A program made the translations under genes and the position numbers. Below the pieces are notes generated by a model that searched no databases, had not been told where the DNA came from, and saw only the letters and a program-made list of their open reading frames with translations. A stretch of DNA of 64,000 nucleotides from Gaeumannomyces sp. JS-464. Its lineage: Eukaryota; Ascomycota; Sordariomycetes; Magnaporthales; Magnaporthaceae. The DNA lies in NCBI GenBank assembly GCA_002197995.1, contig NGZR01000002.1, positions 5,456,001-5,520,000 on the forward strand. The letters run 5' to 3'. Below are positions 1-11,522 of this stretch, one piece after another. Every line of letters begins with the position of its first letter. The first letter of the stretch is position 1.

Positions 1-1089
1 GTGGAGTCCCTCCCAAGGACGTGCTTCCGTCTGGGCGCCGTTGGTGGACAGCCAGCCCAGCTGGGTGGAGGGCAGGAGGTGACAGGCCCAACCGAGAGCG
101 TACGAGTTCTCTCGCAGGCTGTTCTCGGGAAGGTGGAAGCGGCGACCCAATATTGTGCTCACGTTCCTGAGAGGGTTGGCCGCAATAGATGGCGGCGATG
201 CTTGGGGAGCCGCCGTCTCCTGATCCAGGCGCTCCATGACGGCCGATGTCCATTTGAGCATGTCCGGCACGGTTGACCAGACAGCCATGGCCGCACCCGT
301 GATGACCTTGTCAGAGGCCTCTGGGACCGGCAGACGAGCGGGCGTTCTGTCGTGGAGGGTCGTGTGCGGCTCGGCCAGGTTGGCATCTGGCAGGTTGTCT
401 CGGTTGGTGCAGGATCGCGTCATGCCCAAGGGCTTGAAAATGCGTTCCCGAACGAATGAGCCCCATCCGCCGCGCCGCGCATCCTCGCCACCGACAGCCT
501 CGATAACGCGACCGGCGATTGCGTACATCTAGTTGGTGTAGTGAAGCTTCGACCGGAAGTCGGGGTAGACTGGAAGGTTGCTGACGACGTGGAAGAGCTC
601 CTCGGGCGGGACAAGGGCTTCCCCACCGGCTCTATACCAGGACATGTCGATCTGAGGGAGCCCGGTTGAGTGCGAGAGCGCGTCGAGAAGGGTGGCGCGC
701 GAGCCAACGACAGGATCGACTTTCTGATCGAACGGAACATGTCTCGAGAGGGCCTCGTCCCACCGCAGCCTACCCTCGTCCACGAGAATACCGCAAGCAG
801 CGGATATGAATGCCTTGGTGAGGGAGCCGATCAGGTACGTGGTGTTGCTGTCCACAGGGACGGCCTCTTTAGCGTCCACATCGCGAATACCGCTGGCGTA
901 AGTGAATATGGTGGTTCCATTGTGGGAGACGCCAATAGACATGGAGGGCGTCGCTGTGGTTTTCCTAATCCGATCCAGAGTCGGGATGAGGGACTGGAGT
1001 CTGCTCTGAGGCGGTCAGTTGGAGCTTCTCTGCACCCGTCTAGAGTTGGGTCTTTCTGGAGCGTCTTGCCTCGCAGTATCACCTGCCAT
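1..1089 (-). pseudogene. Class-C beta-lactamase-family serine hydrolase, broken, 3' end outside window
   Basis: The minus strand encodes a protein of the fungal beta-lactamase/transpeptidase-like family (serine hydrolases, often esterase-like rather than true beta-lactamases). Visible motifs are the SxxK nucleophile motif (SLTK) and, about 100 residues later, the second catalytic motif YxN (YTN), in the usual spacing. I place the start at the ATG ending at 1089, which opens the same frame about 49 codons upstream of the first internal ATG at 942. Two in-frame stops interrupt it: TGA at 1015-1017 and TAG at 529-531. The second follows YTN directly, where relatives have a residue before the conserved MYA. 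The frame is then open to the left edge, so the C-terminus is not in view. Changing either stop back needs one transition. A second member of the family lies at 6712-8457. Calling it a pseudogene is inference; the family call is strong. Confidence 0.72.
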
Positions 1090-2014
1090 CTCGTGCTCTG
1101 ATCCGCTGCTACTATTCAGAGCCCACGATCGTTGCCTGGCGGATGGAGGTAAGGTCAAGATCTTGCGAGATACTGGCTGATTGCTGCCCGGGTTTCAGAG
1201 TCAACGGTCCCGTGAGGCCTAGCATACTGCACAGTATGTCAGGACTAGGAGTATGAATAGGGCATAAATAGTGTGTGAATGCTAGAAGCGCGCCTCACCT
1301 CTCGAAACGTGACGCCGAGTGATGTGTCGTAGCCTGCTCGAGTTGACTACCACCTAGGTAGGTAGGTACCTAGGTACCTAGCCCAAGCCCGGGCAAAAGT
1401 GCACAAAAGTCTTGGAGCGAATTCGACGAATCACCTACCAGCCTCCACCCAACCTGGAAGGAGCAGGACATCAATTATGGGGCGCACCTGCCTTGGGGCA
1501 CGGTCTGCGCACACAGCACTGGGGCACCCACCTAGCTCATCCACTCGCGGCTGGGGTTTGAGGGCCGCACCGGACTGCTCACTGTGCCTAACGTCAAGTA
1601 CCTGCCCGAATACAACAGAATTACTCATGCGGGGATGGGGATGGAGGGCGCCTGCAGCATGCATGCACATGCATGCTCTCGGATTGAACAGGTTGGTGTT
1701 TGTGCAAGAATAATTGGGATACCACCACACCGCAAGAGGAGAAGGGGGCGATCCATCCAGTCTTACCAACAGCTATCTTTTTCAGGGTCTCCGCCGCCGC
1801 CCGCCCATCTTGTTCTCAGGAATCAATCTGCCGAATGTTTCAACCAGGCAGCGTTGTCAAGCGCGCGTGGTCTGATCTTGGTTACCTATGGGAAAATTCC
1901 CCGACCTCAAAACCTTGATGATCAAAACCCGAGTCATCCGAGGACCTACTAGGAACATTAGCGTACCCGGGTCCAAGTGCTTTCGCTTAATACACTTCAC
2001 GTGTTGCTATCGTC
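1090..2014. other. Intergenic, no gene seen
   Basis: I find no coding region with recognisable protein similarity here. The stretch contains a block of the TACCTAGG-type motif at 1352-1382 and otherwise ordinary sequence between the divergently placed beta-lactamase-like pseudogene and the oxidoreductase pseudogene. Confidence 0.5.
1352..1382. repeat. Palindromic ACCTAGGT-type repeat block
   Basis: The block is built from overlapping copies of ACCTAGGT and GGTACC, each its own reverse complement. Similar blocks recur between genes at 2519-2553, 8501-8520, 8611-8642, 9110-9124, 10881-10905, 31225-31240, 36950-36962, 39923-39936 and, in weaker form, near 59529 and 60363. None lies in an exon that I could define. 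Confidence 0.7.
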
Positions 2015-3110
2015 ATGCCGTCTATTGCTGTTTCGCCTGGCAAAGCTGTCGATGCCATCGTGAACTACCTCGTTCCGACAGAAATCTTGACGAAGGAGAA
2101 GCCATACATATGTATCATCCGTCCCGTTCGCCAGTGGAGCGCCAACGTCCAACCTGAATCAGGTACCACATACGGTGTCGGTACAGGATGTCGGGACTAT
2201 CAATGAAGACCACACGCTGGACGTCGATGGCTTCCAATTCGTGACACATAAGTTCCAGAGCAATCCCACAGAGAAGATCAAGACCTACCAGCACGCGTAC
2301 TTGGACAAAGTCGCACAGTTCCTGAAGTCTCTGTTGGGAGAAACCAGCATCCTCATATAGGACTGTAATGTGAGTGTCTACCTGGTATCCATGGTCGACA
2401 ACTGAAGGAACACCCGATGCCATCTTTGAGACTTGCCACTTAAACTACAGATTGGTCGTGCGGGTGCGCAAGCTTGATGATCAGAGCTTTTTCCAAGCAG
2501 CAACCTCAGTCCATGTCGGTACCTAGGTACCTAGGTATGTACCTATCTACCTCTGCCTACTTGGGTACTTACCGGTCTATCTATTTATAGTAGCCCATCC
2601 CTAGATATCCCCTCCGTAGAGAACTTGATATTGAGGCACATGGAGAGACGCACCCAAGGGCGCCAATCAACGAACAAATTGCCGCGATACCTTTGGCACT
2701 AGAGCACACTCCTGGGAACTGCCTTTGGAGGTTTCAGGAAGCACTCGATGTCCAGCGTCCACAATGGAGCGATTATCAGCGTTGGGCGGCGATCACGTAC
2801 GTCTACTCCCTTCCCGTCGTTTCCCCTCGTATCCCCCCTGGCAGTATGTATGGCGTGGGAAGGGTGGCTGACCAAGTCCTTTCTCTAGCTTCTGGCGACC
2901 ACTCGACCACGGAGTCACCGGCTGGTCCCTGGCCGTGTGCAACTTCACGTCCATTCAGCCTGACAACCTGCACACCGTCGACACGACGCTCCCCCACTGA
3001 GTAAATGGGATTTACCATCTCGAGCACAGCGCCAGGTACCGACGGTTCTACATGAGCAACTAGCAGGCCGAATAAGTCATCGTCATGGAGACCTTCCACA
3101 GCGATCAGAG
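2015..3110 (+). pseudogene. CmcJ/AsaB-like fungal oxidoreductase, broken
   Basis: Segments in the expected order match the fungal family containing the CmcJ-like, AsaB and GA4-desaturase-like proteins (secondary-metabolite oxygenase or desaturase relatives). The N-terminal part (2015-2360) contains the segments LNY-like, EKPY and DGFQF. The C-terminal part has WRPL, PLAV-like and RFYMS with VIVMETFHSD. An intron at about 2800-2889 is still spliceable and joins RWAAIT to FWRPL. Lesions are a frameshift near 2175-2180, TAG at 2358-2360, TGA at 2998-3000, TAG at 3061-3063 and TAA at 3073-3075. The last three can be read as C-to-T changes of CGA, CAG and CAA. A TACCTAGG-type block (2519-2553) sits between the halves. 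The end of the gene past 3110 cannot be followed. It is not expressed as a full protein in this state. Confidence 0.62.
2519..2553. repeat. Palindromic ACCTAGGT-type repeat block
   Basis: This is a second copy of the motif seen at 1352-1382. It lies inside the remains of the CmcJ-like gene, in a part with no recognisable coding sequence (an intron or an insertion). Confidence 0.65.
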
Positions 3111-3687
3111 CCGTACAACATGTCAGTTTCTGTATTGTTCCCCGAAGAACATTTTTCCACGCGTTTTTGGAAATTCCTGGCGTACATTGATCTAACGACA
3201 AAATTGGTTTACTAACTCTAAATCCAGCAGTCTCTGCATATGCTGCTCCCGATGCTACCAATCACGGCGGTCCCACTGGGCCTCCCAGGCACAGTGCGGT
3301 CGTGAGAGCCTTCGCTTTATCTACCACTTCGGCTCCGAGGATTCTGGAGCCATATTTCAAATACGCCCAGATTCCAGAGTCTCGGACCACGCTAGGAAGT
3401 GACACCGACCTCGCGAAGAAGAGCGCCTCCCGGATGGAATTCATCGTGAAGGGGATCGAGAGGTACTCTGCCTTCCTAGTCATTATCGGGTGAGCGTCCC
3501 CAGAGCTTTCCACGGTGTTCTGGGGAGCCTCGAGTTTATGCAAAAGTGTGTTCCGTCTTTCTGTTGGCCGTTGCATACCACGGTAAGCGGCGTAACCTCG
3601 CGATATCCTATCCATAGATGGAGCAGTGGGGAATCCATCGTTCGTTATTATACTTACAAGGCCGGCGCGTCTTTTTTTTTTTTTTTT

Positions 3688-3726
<39 letters not shown>

Positions 3727-3847
3727 AGGGATAAAAATAGAAGTCAGCTGAAAGCAAGGAGATCTAATGCATTACGCAGGCAATGCTCTGCGAGATACGC
3801 GAACTGGGTCCCCACTTGGATAGACTGACTAGAGCGTGGAGAACAAA
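3111..3847. other. Intergenic with long T and G homopolymers
   Basis: No gene is recognised. The stretch contains 26 T followed directly by 29 G at 3672-3726. Just right of it, from about 3735, the sequence may hold the lost N-terminus of the NLR-type pseudogene, but reading frames there are broken. Confidence 0.5.
3672..3726. repeat. T26-G29 homopolymer junction
   Basis: A run of 26 T (3672-3697) is followed with no break by a run of 29 G (3698-3726), then AGGG. Open reading frames that cross it (poly-Phe then poly-Gly) are artefacts of the repeat. Homopolymers this long are hard to sequence, so the lengths are uncertain. Confidence 0.95.
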
Positions 3848-6546
3848 GACTGAGAACACCATGAAGCGCTTCAGCACTCGCTGGCGCAGATATGCCGTGC
3901 AATTCTGGATTTCGTAGTCAAGACCGAAGCCTGGATCAAGAGCCGTCCTACAGGTAGTTGCATTTCCTCCCTCTCCTCTTCTAGTTGCCTACATATAGCA
4001 TTGGCTGATCAAATCGAAATACGCAGGCCTTCTACGCCACGGGCCAAAGCCGGAGCCGGTAGAGCCTCGTCCCTGCCTTGAGAAGCTCAAGCTTGCCAGG
4101 AAGACGTTCTCTAGGAGCTACCCCTTGCAGATCTGGAGCTGCACAAAGACTGGCAGCAGGAGGCTAGGGGCTGGCAACAGGAGATTAGGGACTGGCAGCA
4201 GGACGTACACAGCATCTCGGCGCAGAGCTCGAGCCACACCGCCCAGCAGAGTGGCTCGATGCCCTGCCATATCATCCTATGTACTAACAGCCCCCGCTTC
4301 ACCGGTCGGAAGGACGTTCTCAACAAGATGAAAAGGACTCTCCTGCCCGACGACGCTGGACAGGTCAGGTTCGCGCTCTACAGTATGGGCGGGGTAGGAA
4401 AGAGGCAAATTGCGCTTAAGTTCATTCATGACAACCTAGGCACATTTCCGGGCGTGTTCTGGCTCCTAGCCGATTCCAAAACGAAGCTGAGCTAGGCCTA
4501 CGTCGAGGCGGCGAAGTAGGTTGGCATAGAACCCCCCGACTCGACCCGTAATCAGGACGGGTGGTACGCTCGTTCAACGCTTGGCTGGGCGGCACCGAGG
4601 CCAGGTGGGCCGTTGTGTTCGACAACGCCGACGATCTCAGGATACTCGAGGACTACTAGCCATCTCCGGGCGGGGGAGCCATAATCATAACGAGCCGAGA
4701 CGCGACATGAGCTCTTCAGGTCAACGCGAGTGTCCAGGTTCCCTGCATGACCCGCCAGGAGAGCTGCGACTTTTTCCTGTCGACACTGGAGCAGTCGCAG
4801 ATGGGTGTTGAAGACATCGACATGGAAAACACCAACAAGCTCGGCAAGCTACTGGGTAAGCCTCCTACGAGCCTAACTGAAATCAATCAGTCCTGCTGAT
4901 ATGCTTAATGGCTGACCGCCGTCCCCAGGCTACCTCCCGCTCGCAATGGCCCCGGCAGCAAGCTTTATGGCAGGGCTGAGTGCACGGTCGAGGATTTCCT
5001 GGAGATCTACCATGAGTCAATCAAGGAGACCAAGACCTTTGATGCGCTGAACCTCGACACGCAGAACCGCTTTTGCGAGCATACTCTCGCTGCCGCCTGG
5101 AAGGTCTCCCTAGAGAAGCTTTCGACAGAAGCGCGGACCCTGCTCGCCATCCTGTCATGTTTGGACCCCGACGGGATCCCCGAGACCATGATACGGAAAA
5201 CCGCAGCGAGCTCATCCAACTTTGGATTTCTCGCGTCCAGCGTGTCATACACCAAGGCTGTCAAGGAATTGCTCCGGGCAGGACTTATCTGGAAGAGAGC
5301 CGCGCAGCCGCCCGCGGGGGCTGGGGCAGCGGCAGAGAGGGGCTCCAGGACCGTCAAGAGCGTGTCCCTCCACCGCCTTGTGCAAAAGACGGCCTTCAAC
5401 CAGTCGTCGGGCACCGAGCGGGACCGGATATTCGACAACGCGCTCGAAGTCTGCCTCAGCGCCTTCCCGCAGCCGACCAGGAGCAACTTCCGGCTGATGA
5501 ACCGCTGGGCCGAATGCAAGCTCTCCCTCCAGCACGTGCTGGCGCTCCACGCCCGCTTGCTAGCCTCACCCGAGCTCAGCGTGAGCCCCAGGCTCGGCTA
5601 ACTCTTCCTCCATGCCGGCCACTGTCTCTATGGGAGGCGGATGCCCGAGATAGCGCTGCCGCTCCTGGAGACAGTGAGAAGGATCTCACAGGCCGTGGAC
5701 GACCGATACTTGAGTTTCAGAGTTCACAGCGTCTTCGGGTGCGTCTACGTCAACTGCTACCGCTGGACGAGAGTGAGGAAAACTTCCGCCAGGCGCTCGA
5801 TATACCACACGCTAACGCCGCGTCCGATGAATCATTCACGCCCACGGCCATCAGGACCTGACCCTCCTCCCGCTTTCAGCCCAGGGCAGATACAAGGAGG
5901 TGCTCATGCTCCAGGCGAGGGCGCTCGAAATTATCGACAAGAACGACAACGACTTCACCCGACGCGACATGTCCCTCCACGTCAACAACAACAATGCGCG
6001 CACTAAGGAGGCTGCGGGGGACCCGGCCGAGGCCTTGAAGCTGCACTTCCTCCGGGGCGATGAGTTCGGCAACCACCTCTGCAGCGAGATGAGTGAGTCC
6101 GGCGCGCGGTCATCCTGTACGCCATCGGCAACTGCCACCTCGGCGTGGGCAACCTGGACGAGGGCGTCCGGTACCATCACCACTCCTTCGAGATCCGGCG
6201 CCAGGTTTGCGGCGAGGAGAGCCACTTGAACGGTATGTCTTTACACAAGCTTGACTAACTTCTCGCTTAGACGGGGTCGCTGCCGGGCGCTCTTGAATTC
6301 TTCGTGGCGGCCAAAGACATCTTTGAGAAGACCTTGTACTCGGAGCGCGAGCTAAGCTGAACACTGTATCACCTCTTGAGGACAGACGAGCGGTTGGAAC
6401 ATGAAAAGGATGCGAGTACGCATCTTGATGCTGCCTGGAAGCTAAGAGCGGAAGTGACAGGGGAGAGGATACCGGCCACGCGCCGGACCCCTGGGAATGA
6501 TCCACATAGTGGGTTTGATAACCTTGTAATGTACTTGCATGTATGA
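3848..6546 (+). pseudogene. NB-ARC/TPR-type fungal NLR, broken
   Basis: The remains run in order as helical N-terminal region, linker, NTPase domain and a TPR-like C-terminus. The linker repeats a DWQQE-like unit at about 4133-4200. The NTPase begins with NSPRFTGR and has a P-loop SMGGVGKR (4384-4410), a Walker-B-like VVFDNADD and the GLPLA-like YLPLA. Fungal NLRs of this kind sense infection or non-self and trigger cell death. Lesions include TAG at 4493, 4517 and 4657, TGA at 4708, and frame changes near 4560, 4975, 5760 and 6100. Introns at about 3955-4026 (GTAGTT...ACGCAG) and 4856-4927 remain usable. The P-loop has Arg where Thr or Ser normally follows Lys, which would weaken nucleotide binding even without the stops. 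All four stops can be derived by one transition from Gln, Arg or Trp codons. The last reading frame ends at 6544-6546. Confidence 0.72.
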
Positions 6547-6711
6547 CGAAGACTCCCGCGCCTTATTGGTAGTCCGCCACAATTCGGTCTGTTTTCAACA
6601 AAGATAGGGGGAAAAAACCCAAGCAAACTCTATGTGTTCTCGTTGATGATACCGGCAGGATGTTGGGGTTGCAATATCAATGACAATGAGCTAGCAACGA
6701 AGCTTTCTGGC

Positions 6712-8457
6712 TCAAAGGCAAGCATCCGCCAACCTGTGGAAGAACCCGCCCTCTGGCACTGACTTGTCGTGCTTCCACAGCAGCCCGGTGGCTTTTTCGT
6801 TAGATGTCCTCATGTCAAAGTCCAGCCGGTAGCATTCGTACGAGTGAACGTATTGCCCCCTTTTGACGGCCTCATCGTAAGACATATTCCACACAAAGCT
6901 GTTGTGGTGATAGTGACGCAGCGGGAAGCACTCATCTTCCCTACCGAGGAACTTAAGGGACAGCCCAGCGTCTGATTCGTGGACCACCTCCAGGAATCAG
7001 TTGCCGATGCGGTTGTAGTACCGGCCAACGTAGCGATCAAGGGGCTGGGGCGCCGTCCCGCTGACCCGCTCGGCGGCCAGCTGGCGCTCCACGTCGTCCA
7101 TGCGAGCGATGCCAGCGTTGACGCTCTGACGTGTGAGGCACAGGTAGTCCTGCTGAGGCGCTCCAGCGGAGATGGCGTCGATAACCATCTGGCACACCCA
7201 GTCGGCGGCGTCACAGAGGCCTAGCGAGTTCTACATCACCACCACCGCAGTACCCGTCTCCGGTAGTAGACACAGCGCTGACGTCGCGCCGGGCATGTTC
7301 CCCCCGTGCCAGATGGCAAGCCTGCCCGGGTAAGCCCCGCCGAGCACCGGGAAGGGCTGCTGCTGCTTCGCCTCCCATATCGGCTTGTTCCACCCAAAGT
7401 CCAGCGCGCCGGGAAGTTGCGTCCGGTTCCAGCCGAGTGCGTGCGTCTGCTCTAGAAGTGTGCCCACGCACCGTGGTACGTGTGGCGCGATGAGCATCGG
7501 TGTCTGCTGCGTTAGAGGAGCCGCCACACTTGGCCGCCTAGTTGTCTGCCCAGGTCCATTAAACTTGAAGGCCCCGTGGTTCCAGGGCTTGCTCGGGGTG
7601 TTCCGGATGCCGCCAATGTGTGGAGTTGCCAAGGGAACCCCCTCGGTGGGGCTGGTGCTCAGGCGGAGCGACTCCATAGAGCATAGGCACGCGGCGCTGT
7701 ACTTGAGCATGTCTGCCATCGAGGTCCTGACCGATTGACCGGCGAACATGAGCCTATCCCCGCTGGAATTACAGAAAGGTAGTCGGCAGGGCGATCTATC
7801 TGAGAGGATGTTGTAATGGGCTGCGATATTTGTGTCATCTTTCGGATGCGCCGTGACGGTTCGATTCATGTCCAGGGGTTCAAAGATGTATTGGCGGAGG
7901 AAGTCGCCCAAAGACTGGCCGGAGAGCTGCTCGAGGACCAGGCCGGCGATATTGTAGGCGTGGTTGTTGTACATGTACTTGGAACGTACTGGGGCAACCT
8001 GGGGGAGGTAGTCGAAGGTTCTGATGGCCTCTTCTTTTGGGAGAAGAATCCTGTTGTTGGACTGGAGATAGAGAGCATCGGCCCGGGCCTTCCCGGTGCG
8101 GTGACAGAGGACATCCACGACCGTCAGCTTGGCCGCGCTTGTCTCGGTGTCTTTGGACATGGCTGTGAGGATGTCATGGACAGGCGTGTCCCAGGCTAGT
8201 TTGCCCTGGTCGACCAATTTGGCGACCGCCATTGCGGTCATCGCCTTGGTCAGCGAGGCGATATAGAAGAGGGTGTCCCTATCGACTTTGAGACCAGCTT
8301 CCACGTCCCGGAGCCCGTGGTACGCCTCGTGGGCTGTTTCATGGTTGTGAATTACAGCGACGGCAAGGCCTGGTGCTCCTGTCTCGGAGCGAATAGATTC
8401 GACGAGAGGGTACAGCGAGGCCAGTCTGCCGGAGACACTGGCGGAGGCCTGGGGCAT
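6712..8457 (-). pseudogene. Class-C beta-lactamase-family serine hydrolase, two in-frame stops
   Basis: A single minus-strand frame from the ATG at 8457 to the stop at 6712-6714 gives a protein of nearly 580 codons. It has SLTKA (SxxK) near residue 70 and YNN (YxN) about 100 residues later, followed by a long C-terminal domain typical of fungal members. Two stops interrupt the one frame: TAG at 7228-7230, just after a GTAVVVM strand, and TGA near 6994-6996, where the family continues with FLEV. No frameshift is needed. The first stop becomes Gln by a single C/T change in a CpA context, the signature of RIP. Without read-through the product would be 408 residues and would lose the C-terminal lobe. 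It ends about 170 bp from the end of the NLR-type pseudogene, tail to tail. It is a paralogue of the gene at 1-1089. Confidence 0.75.
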
Positions 8458-8500
8458 GATGGCATAGCGAGAAGGGCGCAGCGGTTCGAATGAGTTGGCG

Positions 8501-8642
8501 GGTACCTGGTAGGTACCTGGTGAGTGTTATGGAGATGACAGGGCTGATTTGGTTGGAAAACTGGTTGCTTGGTTGCTTGGTCAGCCTGTCAATGGCAGAT
8601 ATCAGGTAGGCGGTACCTACATAGATACCTGGTAGGTACCTC
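8501..8642. repeat. GGTACCTGGTAGGTACC repeat cluster
   Basis: Two groups (8501-8520 and 8611-8642) of GGTACC/TACCTGG units lie just upstream of the beta-lactamase-like pseudogene start. They are variants of the ACCTAGGT motif found elsewhere in the window. Confidence 0.6.
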
Positions 8643-10880
8643 CCTCGCTCAGGACCCAGCTGCGCCGGGTTGCGGCTTTCCCGCGCCAGGGCGCAGGCCC
8701 AGCCCCGTGGGATTTCGGCTGCGGTTTTTGGGTGGTAGGTAGGTGTACCCGACATCTCAAGGATCACCCATTTTATAAAAAAGGAAGTAGATCGATGGCA
8801 ACAGGCTGAGCCGCCCAAGCAAATCTTCGCACATGTGCCCCAAACTTGCGCCGTATGGAGAGAGTCGACACTTCCGGGCCGCCTAGTCTGCATAGGGACT
8901 ACCAACCGAAGACCAGTAGCACCCACCCAGTCGCTGCCTTCCACTTGTTGAACGCAGTCGCATCAGCGAATTCCCAAGGACATACCTTGACATTCTCCCA
9001 GAAAATCTCTCGCCTTCCAATTTAGAATAGGCGCTAGCCCTGAGCCACTGCGGATGTGCCCTACCCTGCAGGCGGTACCAAGGTGATCAGATGTGAGTCG
9101 CAGGTGAGGACCTACCTAGGTAGCCTGAGCCTACGCTTGGCATCGCTATCGCTCGGTTTAAAATCGATACGAGCGAAGCAGCAGTTCTGACACTCTAGTT
9201 ACAGGCTCAAGCCCACTGTCGGGCGCCTGCTTCCGGTCTCCGGGCATACCTACGAGCATCTACTCCACGGGATACGGCCGCCGCGATCGTAGATTCACTC
9301 CACCAGCCACCTGCCGCCCTTTCGAGCCTGCTATGAATTTAAGTGCGATCCCCCGTTCTGGGTTGTCCTCGTAAACCCGTGCCTCGGTGTAAGCCAGTCT
9401 CCGCGATTGCATAGGTACCCAGCGTATATGACGTTGAAACCCTGGGCATGGCTTCGTCTTTGGAAATTTAAGTACCTACAGTTAGTCCAAGCCGCTCCCA
9501 GTCCGAAAAGAAACTGTACGAAAGGCGCGTCCGGTTGCGGGAGCGGGAATAACAAGTGGATATAAAAAGCCTTAAGGTTGTTGTTCCCAGCATTGGAGTC
9601 GCACCGGCTTGTTGTAAGGCTCGTGAAGAATGATCTGCGCACATGACCCACATGATGCGCCGCCGGGCACTGGGAACTTTATGAGCACCTCCCGTCCACC
9701 AAACCTCTCTTCGCAGCTCAAACTGGGTCTTCTCTAACCACACAGATATACACTCGAATAGTGCGATCAAAAACCAGGGCCTCCTTTCACCTCCCACCTC
9801 GTCGCCCACGCCTGCGTGCGAGCTCAAGCCCACACTTCCTCTGCTCCAGGGCCGACCTATCACGTACTCGTCGGTCTTAAACCGGGACCAGAGCCATGTC
9901 CTCCAAGGCAGCTACCTCGGGCCAGTGCCCGGTTCGGACATCGGCCCCAATAGACTGGAAAATGTAGCCGACGAGTCTAGAAGTTTGTGACAAGGGTCCA
10001 TAACCGATTCAAGGAGCCTGCAGCAAACCTCCATTTTCTCTCCCGAAACGACTAGATTAGTACCCGCCAAGGTCGCCATCGTTGTCGTTCCTCCTCGCCG
10101 TGGTGGCTGGTATGTGAGCAGTGGTGTCCCTTTTTGCCTCTCCGACGAGACGGGCAGCGGCGGCGTAGCACATGGCAAATGGTACGAGGTAGGCCGACAC
10201 TTGCCTCTTTCCCTTCCGTCGAGACGTTCTCATTCAAAATGCAAAACCCTCGAGTTCCGCCTGCTCAATCACCTGCCGCAACAAGGCTTGCTATTCCAAC
10301 AGCCCCAGCGGCCCCGTCGGTAGATGATCGGCTTTCGCGATCGAGAACAAGGTGATATCGGAGCATGCTGGCCACCTTTTCCTATACGCCCAAAGCTCGC
10401 AAGTCGCCGTCGAGAGGCACCTAGCCGGGTTGCTCGGGATAGCACTTCATGCTTTGGCGAACATGGTCTCATTCTTCGACACTACGCCAGGAGTCGCTGG
10501 AGAGTCGGACCCGGGGCCTTGCTTTTGGTACAAACGCTCAAATTCTGTGGCGAGGATCCTCAAGGGTTTCCTACTAGCTGCTCTCGTGGGAGAAGCGTTG
10601 GCGCGGCCTTGCGACGATCGCGGCTGTGCCGGGGGCATGCGCCGCATTATTGGCCTCGGCTGCTTTTACTGCTCCGACGTCTGGTCGCTTCCGGCTACGG
10701 TCCTCGCCCGGGTTCAGACAAGAGCGCTTCGGAAATATAAGCCACTTTGCTCAAAGCAAGATAGCAGGGCTGGCGCAGTATAAAGGCCACCTGATAGTGG
10801 ATGCGGTGTGTTCAAGCGGAGAACGTCGCGCAGGGCGGAGCAGCTCTTTTGAAAGACAGTGGGAAAGTGGTAGCTACACA

Positions 10881-10905
10881 CCTACCTACCTACCTACCTA
10901 GGTAG
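10881..10905. repeat. (CCTA)n / CCTAGGTAG repeat
   Basis: Five CCTA/CCTAC units end in the palindrome CCTAGG. This is the longest simple array of the motif family in the window, 620 bp upstream of the DUF3435 remnant. Confidence 0.7.
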
Positions 10906-11522
10906 TCATCCACGAAAACCATCTTGCTTGGCGTCCCACGTGGGTTAGTGTGGGTTAGTAAGCATCGCCGCTGCAGCTCCGGCCCGCCTCACCCCCGCTC
11001 AGTGATGCTCAGGGATCTAATCACCTCCACCACCCTTTTGGGAAGAATGCACGGCAACGTCCCCTTCGCACCCAGCATCGCCTCGTCCTCCCACGACTTT
11101 GGTCAACTTTACGCGATGTATGCCACGGACGAGGAGTCGACCGCCGCCGCCAGGATGGGGGACGAGTGGAGATTGGCCAGAGGCCCTGTTTCCGGCACCC
11201 TCCATTCCGGCCATGTTCAGGCGCCCGGTTTCTGGCATCCCCCTCCTTTCCCTCGACGTCCAGGCGACCGCTTCCCGGCTTTCGTCGCGCAGGTGCCGTT
11301 GGTGGTCCTGCTGCCTCCGCCGTCTTTGCCGCCTCTGCCTCTGCCTCGCATCTGCTGCCGGGGACCTGGGCGGGGCTTCGATCCCACGTCCATATAAGGT
11401 CGCGACCGCCACGCTCGTTCACTCCCTACTTCTTACCGCTCGACAGCCTTGGCCCTCCTCCTCGCCTATTCTTCTTAGCGGCCCATTTGGAAGCGCTTGC
11501 TCTTCAGCTGTCCGCAGCCATA

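Larger units (their letters stand above)
8458..11522. other. 3 kb stretch without a recognisable gene
   Basis: Several open frames of 60-200 codons exist on both strands, but none resembles a known family and none keeps splice sites and coding bias together. The stretch holds many copies of the ACCTAGGT/GGTACC motif (8501-8642, 8731-8750, 9110-9124, 10881-10905), an E-box palindrome CCCACGTGGG near 10935 and a 10-bp tandem of TGGGTTAGTG type at 10941-10960. Confidence 0.5.

Noticed and set aside
3490..3828. Open frame with poly-Phe and poly-Gly
   Set aside because: It exists only because T and G runs lack stops.
5073..5861. 262-codon open frame over the NLR-type pseudogene
   Set aside because: It is Arg/Pro-rich, without domain similarity, and lies over the frame that carries real NLR sequence.
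8480..8495. tRNA B-box-like GGTTCGAAT
   Set aside because: No A box or cloverleaf can be folded around it.
8339..8944. 201-codon minus-strand open frame
   Set aside because: It overlaps the start of the beta-lactamase-like gene in a different frame, crosses the GGTACC repeats and has no recognisable domain.
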